Assembly: GCA_964020975.1 (NCBI GenBank)
Contig: OZ026629.1
Span: 53,880,231 to 53,944,230 of the forward strand
DNA from: Hermodice carunculata
Lineage: Eukaryota > Annelida > Polychaeta > Eunicida > Amphinomidae
Length of the DNA stretch: 64,000 nt
Direction: 5' to 3'
The notes beneath the pieces were generated by a model. It searched no databases. It was not told the origin of the DNA and saw nothing but the letters and a program-made list of their open reading frames with translations. Every line of letters begins with the position of its first letter. Position 1 is the first letter of the stretch. The position numbers and the translations under genes were made by a program. Positions 57,147 to 64,000 of this stretch are shown here, piece by piece.

Positions 57147-60100
57147 TATTATAGTTTAAATATCGTAAAATTTGAAATATTCAAATGATAGCATGTGTTT
57201 TCATGTCTTAAGTCATGAAAGACATAGTAATACTCCACAATCTATTTAACACAATAAAAGATAAATCAACATCCCCATAACAGACAAGGAACTCAAAATG
57301 ATTTATACGTTTCTACTTACTGTACTAATTTGTTGTCATTGCCTATTAAATTTAATGGTACTTTAATCTGAAATAGGCTACCTCTAGATTAATGGCAGGT
57401 AAGCGCTCTCTTTGTTTTTCAAATTAAACTTAAAAAGTTTCTTAGCAAATATAATTTAATTTAGTATATTTACCTTCAATATCCTTTTGGACAAGTTTTT
57501 GTATATGATTGTGCTTAGTTTTTTTTTTTTTTTTGAATAAAACTAGTTTATTGGTTGTTATAAATGTTTTGCTCATTACTGCTGTGTAGTGTAACATTCG
57601 TTTAATCCGATTGAATGTTTGATAGTGAACTACAGCTTGAGAGTGTAAGGGCCTCCTTAGTATGGTTTGTACTCTAAATTTGTGTCTGGATAACTTCTAC
57701 GTTTGAACCTTTCATGAAAAAACCTGAAACCTAAGCACGATAAGTGAGGATTCAAATTGGCATACTTTACTTAGCCCCTCAAGGTTGAAGGTCATGTGGC
57801 AACCAAAGTGAAATGCGCTAGTATCTTGTTTCTAAACATTTTTGTAAAAGTAGCGCAGGTTTTTCTTAGGAATTTTAGTGTCACAGTACACAAATCAACC
57901 TGCATCATACACATTAATATTGTCTTGTCCTTAATCTAATATACAAGGTTGCATTTAGTATTCTGACATATCAATTAACAAAATCAAATGAGAAAGAGTG
58001 ATGCAAAGATTCATTTCAAAGCAATATCTGCTTAAGATAATTAAGGTTTGTTACGAAGCTAAATTATTGCTCCCCACCTTTACTCTCACCAGCCCATATA
58101 AATACTATATACATTTTCAAGTAAGACAAAAGCATGTGGATTGGGATTGTCTCTTCTAGTGATTCCATCTATCTTATTGTAATAAAAATAAAAAATGACA
58201 ACGGAAGAATACCGCATAGTTTAGAGGCATCGCATGTCGACCTCGAAGTTTTTTTGTTAGTAAACATTAACATCTTCAAGCGATTGGCTACCAAGTAAGG
58301 GGTAAATGATCTTCTGAATAGGAAGGCTGGCAAAGAGCTTTCATTCTAGTTTTATTGCGAAATTGTCAAAGTACAACAAGTGTGTTCTGAAGTAGCATAA
58401 AATAAGGGATGAACTAAACACAATTTAGCTCAAAATGTCACGATCACCAAATGATGCAGGTTTCTCACATACTCCAAAAAGGGAGCTGTAACCAAGTCAA
58501 AGTAATACGCCTATCCATTAGGACTATGTATGCAGTGAGACTTGTACACAAACCAAGCAGTCCATGAAAAAGAAAAGGAGTTGTGTACTTTTGTAGAAAG
58601 GATCTTGAAGTTAAAGAATTCAGGTTCTTAGAATGTAGAACAGAAGACCTCTGACAGTCCACATGCAAAAACAGTGGGGTGGTGTCATATTAAACCAAAC
58701 TCTGTGACGCTGCATGACATGCCATTTATCTAAATTGTACGTACTAGGACAATGTAACTCAAGACACATCTAAGGGTACAATATGAAATTAAGGCACTTA
58801 AAAATGGCTATTATGCACAAAGTGGTAGTATAAACCATGCGTTACCAGTATGACAGACCCCTCAAATAGAAATGTATACTGGTGATCAGTGCAATAAAGT
58901 ATGAATATAATCAAAATGTAGTGTATGTTCACAATAAAGATAGTATTGTAATGCCTTAAATTTAATGGAGACAAATGTAGTATAAGGTCTCAGCCCCTGT
59001 TTCCTCAAAGAACTAAACATGGCTTACTTCTTTGCTTGCTATGCTGTTAAAGTACACTTCTTGTGCAAGATAACCAGTTCATTTAGTATTTAGAAAATTG
59101 TTTCTGTGAAATTACTTGTAGCTTCTCACTTTTAGGTTCGTTTTGCTTGTGAGAGTATGCCTACTGTTTACCAAAAGTTTGTGGTTGTTAGATTTTTCCC
59201 ACTGAATTAGGCTTATATCATCATTCTCATTGCATTCCGTCATTTAATAGACTGTGGGTTGCATTCTACTTTTGTCTTATATGCCTGTGGACTATTACTT
59301 ACATTGTGATCTCGCTCATTGTGTTGATGCCCATGGAACTAATACGTCAATGTAGAGATGGCTACTTTAGAGTAAATAGGGATAAGTAACCCAAGATTCG
59401 GCAACATCAAGACATGATGACAGGGATCAAAAATTGTCAAATTTTGATAATTCCATTCCAATGCTTCTGATCACAGTGATGGACTTTTTCGGTACGTTGA
59501 GGAGTACATTTACAGTTGATGTTATCATGCAAAAAGACAAGGATCTGCAAGTAATTTAGAAAATTGGAAAAGATCTCACCGAGAGAGATCGGGATAATGA
59601 TCACTCAAACTAAGGAACCGTTACTTCGAAACAGATGAAAAATTCTAATGAGGATGTTCTCGGTCAAATTTCATTGGTTTTCTCAGAGATTGCAAATCAA
59701 TCCGACCAGGAGCGTAACATACCCATCACAAGGAGCCCACATATCAATTGACTCAACTTTATAGGATGTGTTTCGCTCCTCATTTCCATAATCCAGATTC
59801 CACTGATTTCAAGGAGTTCCAGCTTTTACGACAGAAGGCTGACCAATTACTAAGATATTACCAGCTGTCAGACCCTCGGAGTGCACATAAACGTGTTGAA
59901 CATTCTCGAGCCAATGTTAGACATGCGAGACGGAAGCAAAACACTACATGCACGGTATCGTGGTAACTGGGACTTTGTTTTGGGTAAGATTTACAAAGCC
60001 AATATGGATACCACAGGGTGCATCGGGGCAGTAGATCAGCTGGCTGCCAGGTAGAATGACAAGACGTCTTCAAAAGATAATACTCAAGAACACAACGGGG

Positions 60101-62669
60101 GGGGGGGGGGGTCAATAATACTTGTAGCAGCAGGATAGTTTTCTCTCCAGGTTTATATATATCAGGTATATTAATAGTTTGAAACCATATGGTGTGGTAG
60201 CAGTATACACAGGCCTACAGAGAGTGACACATGTCTGTCTAGAGTGGTCAGATGGTAGGACATGAAACTAAGTTGACGTATTCATAGTAATTAATCAAAA
60301 CAATTCTTAATGACAGCACTTTTTAAGTTTTTTTTCAAATTTTGGTGCAGAATGTAAGAAAGAACATGTTCATTTATTATTTATAATTTACAGTTTTCTT
60401 GGGGGAGGGGGTATAGAAGCAAATCCCTATTTTATCATGTTAATGCTGGCTTCTGGTGAATTTACCATAGTAGGATTGATATTGTTGTATTTGCTGTAAA
60501 CACAAATCATAGCATTCGATGTCAGATAACACAGACTGTGATTCAGACTCTGCCAGTAATTTCAGTGGCGGCAGCGGTAGGAAAAGGAACGCAATGTTTA
60601 TAGATAGAGCATTTGGAAGCTAGTCTCAGTAAGTGTGTGGAAAAAGTACTTCAGCCTGAAATTGCATCACCAGCTTATTCAATAGCACCCAGAGATTGTT
60701 TTTGTGAATGAGAGAGGTCCTTTCAAGCAACGAACGCATTTTTGTTTTTTCCTTTTGAGGTCGCAGGAAATGGAGCTGTCTGACCATGGTATATTCTTTT
60801 GTTGCTGTTGCTACTGGAGGGGACTGTATTTGAATCTATTTTATATGCATGTTGTTACCATTCTGTTTAAGGTTTGTGCATCAAAGATACTGTGTTCAGT
60901 TGTTGGCGATCTTCTAATTTCGTTCACCTTAAGTTTTGTATAAGGGAAGGCACACTGTGCATATAGTAAAATTAACCTGTCCTGACTCTTTCTCCTTTAT
61001 TTTAGAGGCCCTGTATAAAGAACTTGCAATTAGGGGCCAATTCCTCATACTATATCACAGCAACCAACACAGGTTGTATCATGCTCTGATAGGCTGCAGT
61101 AATAATACTGGTGATATTTTGTGCATAAGGCAAGATATACGCAACGCTTAGGGCTCATTGTTTTTTCCAGTAAGTCACATACGAACCAATTCAGTTGGCA
61201 TCAATTACCATGCTGTATAGTTTTCCAGACGTTTTACTGAAAGAGTGCGATTATCTACTGGTAAGGTCCAGACATTATCACTTCGATTTTTCTCAAATGC
61301 TTCTACATGGACAAAATTTGGAGGGCATTTAGTGAAAGTTTTTTTTTCAGTGACCTGATCAGGGATGTTGCACAACAAAACTTTCAGATTCGATTTTGCG
61401 TCTTTAGGAACTTAAACTTAAGCATAAACTGCAGTATTATGTCTGTTCATACGGCATTTATTCATTTTAAATAATTAGAAATATGACTGGTATTTGGCAA
61501 GACTGCAAAGGTGGCTTTGGTAGGAAGGCAAGCACCCATGTTTTCAAAGGAATCATCTATCACGCAGCGGTGAGCAGTCCGAGTAGGATGAAACTCTATA
61601 AACACAGGCTGCTGTAAGGTATGGGATTGTAATGCTTAAGATAGTTTGGCAATTTCAGTTGGCTATTTATATCGAATTTTCGACTTAAACGGTAAATGCG
61701 CATAAGGTGCGAATTTCATGTCGAACATGTTTCTATGAAACTCCAATCTCCAGTCAAGAGAAGCAAGGACTTATCAAGGGATAAATTGAAGAGATGTGTC
61801 GATGATGGAGTGACAAGATGGGCATCAGGAAAGATAAGTTTACTATCCTTTATCAGCACAACCACTAAACTCCTCTCTGGTAGGAATATTATGAAAAGGT
61901 CACAATAACAGTGGTGATGGTGAACTTTCTGTGATGGGATAAATGATAAACGAATTTGTCAGCAAGATTCTGGCCAACCATACATTCTGTTGCAAATAAA
62001 TCATTGAAAATATAGACTCATAAGTTTTGAGGAGTTTGCTCATTTACTCTCTCCCTGACAGTGAAATTCTGTTACAGAAAAAGCTAGACCTGAATCATGT
62101 GGTGTACGCTTATAAAAGTACCAGGTGCTCAGCTATAAAATTTACAAAAAAAGATACAATGGTATAAAAGAAACAGCAGGGGTACTAGGTGGGTATTGCA
62201 GAACACCACCTTTTAGTCTGTGTCAGGGCTATTTTCAAAATAATATGGGCGCAACTACAAGATAAAGTGTTTGAATTGGTGTTGTGGATGCCAAATACTC
62301 AGGTGGTATATTCAAAGCAGACGCTGATTTTGTCAGCTAGAGAAAAAATATTTTGGATAAAGCTCGGAGGGTTGCTTTTATGCTAACAGTGACATGTTTG
62401 ACAACGGAGATAATTGTAGTCCAAACTTGGTAATCTCTTCTTGTAATCCTCATACTCTTAATGCATTGTACAAACTCCAGGTGTAAGGTACATAACGAAT
62501 CTTGAAAACTTGTTTGAAGCGGATTTGCAAAATCCCCCAATTAACTTACCCTTTGAAGACATTGTGTGGCTATATTGACACATATATGTCGAGTCAACGC
62601 TAAATGTAAGAAGTCCAACATATAAGGATCTAATCCTACTACAACTGACGTCACCTATGCCAATTCACA

Positions 62670-62672
<3 letters not shown>
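57147..62672. other. no confident gene in 5.5 kb
   Basis: Contains T runs (~57,520), a poly-G tract at about 60,097-60,111 and anonymous frames. The frame 59,748-59,966 (LLRQKADQLLRYYQLSDP, basic C-terminus) and a 34-codon frame at ~60,521 (MSDNTDCDSDSASNFSGGSG) look protein-like, but neither is recognised. Confidence 0.45.
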
Positions 62673-62752
<80 letters not shown>

Positions 62753-62817
62753 CAATAGACTCCCTATTAAGACGACATCGAGGACTGAAAGTTGTGGTGT
62801 TGATAGAGTTGGAGAGT

Positions 62818-62866
<49 letters not shown>

Positions 62867-62945
62867 TATATATATACAATAGACTCCCTATTAAGACGAC
62901 ATCGAAGACTGAAAGTTGTGGTGTTGATAGAGTTGGAGAGTTGAA
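62673..62945. repeat. (TA)n tracts alternating with a duplicated ~70-bp unit
   Basis: A (TA)n run (62,673-62,752) leads into TACAATAGACTCCCTATTAA and about 50 more bases. A second (TA)n run (62,820-62,873) leads into a near-identical unit at ~62,874-62,943. The unit start resembles the MITE end at 57,131-57,146 (reverse complement TACAGTAAATTCTCTA). Confidence 0.85.
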
Positions 62946-63134
62946 AGGGCGATGGGCTGTGGGCGTATTAACTGAAGGATAAACGAATACCTGACAGGTC
63001 TGAAAATCTCATCGAGCTCACTGTCAGTAGTATATACTGAACCCCAATGAAAAGTATCCACATAAAAAAAATAACACATTAATTTTGTAAGTTACTAAGT
63101 ACTGTGTGTGCATATATGCATGGTTTGGAGCCTA
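62946..63134. other. spacer before the Tc1 element
   Basis: No gene or repeat recognised. Confidence 0.4.
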
Positions 63135-64000
63135 CATCAGGGCCATTCAGGACAATTTTTAACTTTTGCTGGGTTGTTACATAATGCATGTGACTTTTGT
63201 GCACCGAATATGGCTTCTGACCACCACTCCTATTGGATGGCTAAAATGACCTGATGTTTTCAGTGGCTTTAAAAAGGGATGTTCAGCCAAGAAAAAAGCC
63301 AGTGGTCTCAGGTGTGTTGAGGCGATCATGCCGCGTCTGAGCCAAGGTCAAAGACACCATGCTTTGGGGCTTGCAGAGGGTGGAGTCCCAATCACTCAAA
63401 TCGCACAAAGAATGGGGTGTACTCGGCGCACCATCCAACGACTAATCGAACGGCAACAAGAAACTGGATCCGTAGATGATCGGCCTAGGCTTGGCCGAGA
63501 AAGAGTGACAACACCTGGCCAAGACCGTCACATCCGGCTGATGCACCTGCGAGACCGTTTCCGTACAGCAGCCCAAACAGCCCGTGAGACTCAAGGGGTG
63601 AATCACCGTCCTGTCAGTAGTTCTACTGTGGAGAGGCGACTGAGGAGCAGTGGCCTAACAGCCAGAAGACCTTACAGGGGTAACCTGCTGACCCAACCCA
63701 GAAGAGAAAGACGACTGCAGTGGTGTAGAGCACACTCCAGGTGGACTCGCCAGCAGTGGAATACCGTCCTTTTTACTGACGAGTCCCGTTTTTGTGTCAG
63801 CATAGCAGATGGCAGAGAACGTGTGTGGCGCCGGACTGGGGAGAGATATGCAGATGCCTGTGTCCGTCAGGCAGATCGATGGGGTGGACCCTCTGTCATG
63901 GTGTGGGCAGGCATCAGCAACCGCTACCGGACACCCCTAGTGGTCATTCAAGGGATCCTCAATGCTAGGCGGTACATTGATGAGGTGCTGGAGCCGCACA
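63135..64000 (+). mobile_element. Tc1-type transposon, left part (runs off the window)
   Basis: The transposase starts at 63,328, so the left end must lie upstream. A plausible start follows TA at 63,133-63,134 (CATCAGGGCCATTCAGGACA...). The right terminal repeat lies outside the window, so the end is a guess. Confidence 0.55.
63328..64000 (+). CDS. Tc1-family transposase, N-terminal 224 residues, open at window end
   Basis: The frame from ATG (MPRLSQGQRHHALGLAEGGV) is open without a stop to the last base. Residues ~12-43 form the first helix-turn-helix (ITQIAQRMGCTRRTIQRLI), followed by the linker DRPRLGR (51-57, the GRPR-like AT hook) and a second helix-turn-helix to ~112 (SSSTVERRLRSSGL). 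The DDE catalytic core opens with VLFTDESRF, in which Asp151 is the first catalytic acid, and continues through WGGPSVMVWAGIS (185-197). The second Asp (DNAxxH) and the last acidic residue lie beyond the window. The enzyme binds the element's ends and moves it by cut and paste at TA. The region is GC-richer than its surroundings and has no breaks in 673 bases, which suggests a recent arrival. Confidence 0.93.
   Translation, partial: MPRLSQGQRHHALGLAEGGVPITQIAQRMGCTRRTIQRLIERQQETGSVDDRPRLGRERVTTPGQDRHIRLMHLRDRFRTAAQTARETQGVNHRPVSSSTVERRLRSSGLTARRPYRGNLLTQPRRERRLQWCRAHSRWTRQQWNTVLFTDESRFCVSIADGRERVWRRTGERYADACVRQADRWGGPSVMVWAGISNRYRTPLVVIQGILNARRYIDEVLEPH

Noticed and set aside
59748-59966. Possible exon or mobile-element ORF (LLRQKADQLLRYYQLSDP, basic C-terminus)
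   Set aside because: Protein-like composition, but no recognised family, no convincing splice sites and no continuation in the next frames.
60521-60625. Short acidic frame starting MSDNTDCDSDSASNFSGG, resembling the cargo-gene leader
   Set aside because: Only 34 codons, no P2X7-type cysteine block and no Kolobok ends found downstream.

Overview
This window looks like a gene-poor, AT-rich, repeat-dense stretch of an animal nuclear genome. Metazoan mobile elements (Kolobok, Tc1, several LINEs, Penelope-like elements), GT-AG introns and many long dinucleotide microsatellites support this. Kolobok DNA transposons, P2X7-ballast-like genes and Naiad-type Penelope elements together suggest a marine invertebrate, perhaps an echinoderm, hemichordate, lancelet or mollusc. 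The species cannot be fixed from sequence alone. I found no convincing host gene and no tRNA or rRNA.

Layout. 1-17 kb: a LINE 3' scrap, microsatellites, three small tandem-repeat patches (4.96, 6.40 and 14.39 kb) and a cluster of GATATC/AAGATATCTT motifs at 7.4-8.8 kb; otherwise blank. 17.28-18.96 kb (minus): a broken copy of a repeated protein family with a PIN/FEN1-like nuclease-type core and a cysteine-rich tail. 19.27-31.25 kb: an old LINE reverse transcriptase interrupted by a ~10 kb Kolobok DNA transposon (19,547-29,583). The Kolobok has 16-bp terminal inverted repeats, and TTAA lies on both sides. It carries two convergent genes: a THAP/Kolobok transposase on the plus strand and, on the minus strand, a spliced gene whose protein matches the cysteine-rich intracellular 'ballast' domain of the P2X7 receptor. 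Joining the LINE across the Kolobok at TTAA restores the LINE reading frame almost exactly, which gives the element ends independent support.

32.9-36.1 kb (plus): a second, more eroded copy of the PIN/FEN1-like family, followed by another LINE 3' end. 37.0-39.3 kb (minus): a LINE with a 615-codon open reverse transcriptase frame and a (TA)n tail, set inside copies of a local repeat that recurs at 39.3, 40.8-41.5 and 43.7-44.6 kb. 46.3-46.65 kb: GA microsatellites. 47.2-49.8 kb (plus): a Naiad-like Penelope element (GIY-YIG remnant, CCHH-type motif, then reverse transcriptase), broken. 52.8-54.3 kb (minus): a second, older Penelope-like remnant of a different subfamily. 56.69-57.15 kb: a pogo-like MITE; related ends reappear at 62.75 and 62.87 kb between (TA)n tracts. 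63.13 kb to the end: a Tc1-type transposon whose transposase is open for 224 codons and runs off the window.

The most notable object is the two-gene Kolobok: its P2X7-ballast-like cargo, the tail-to-tail gene arrangement and CRE/E2F-like sites upstream of the cargo gene.
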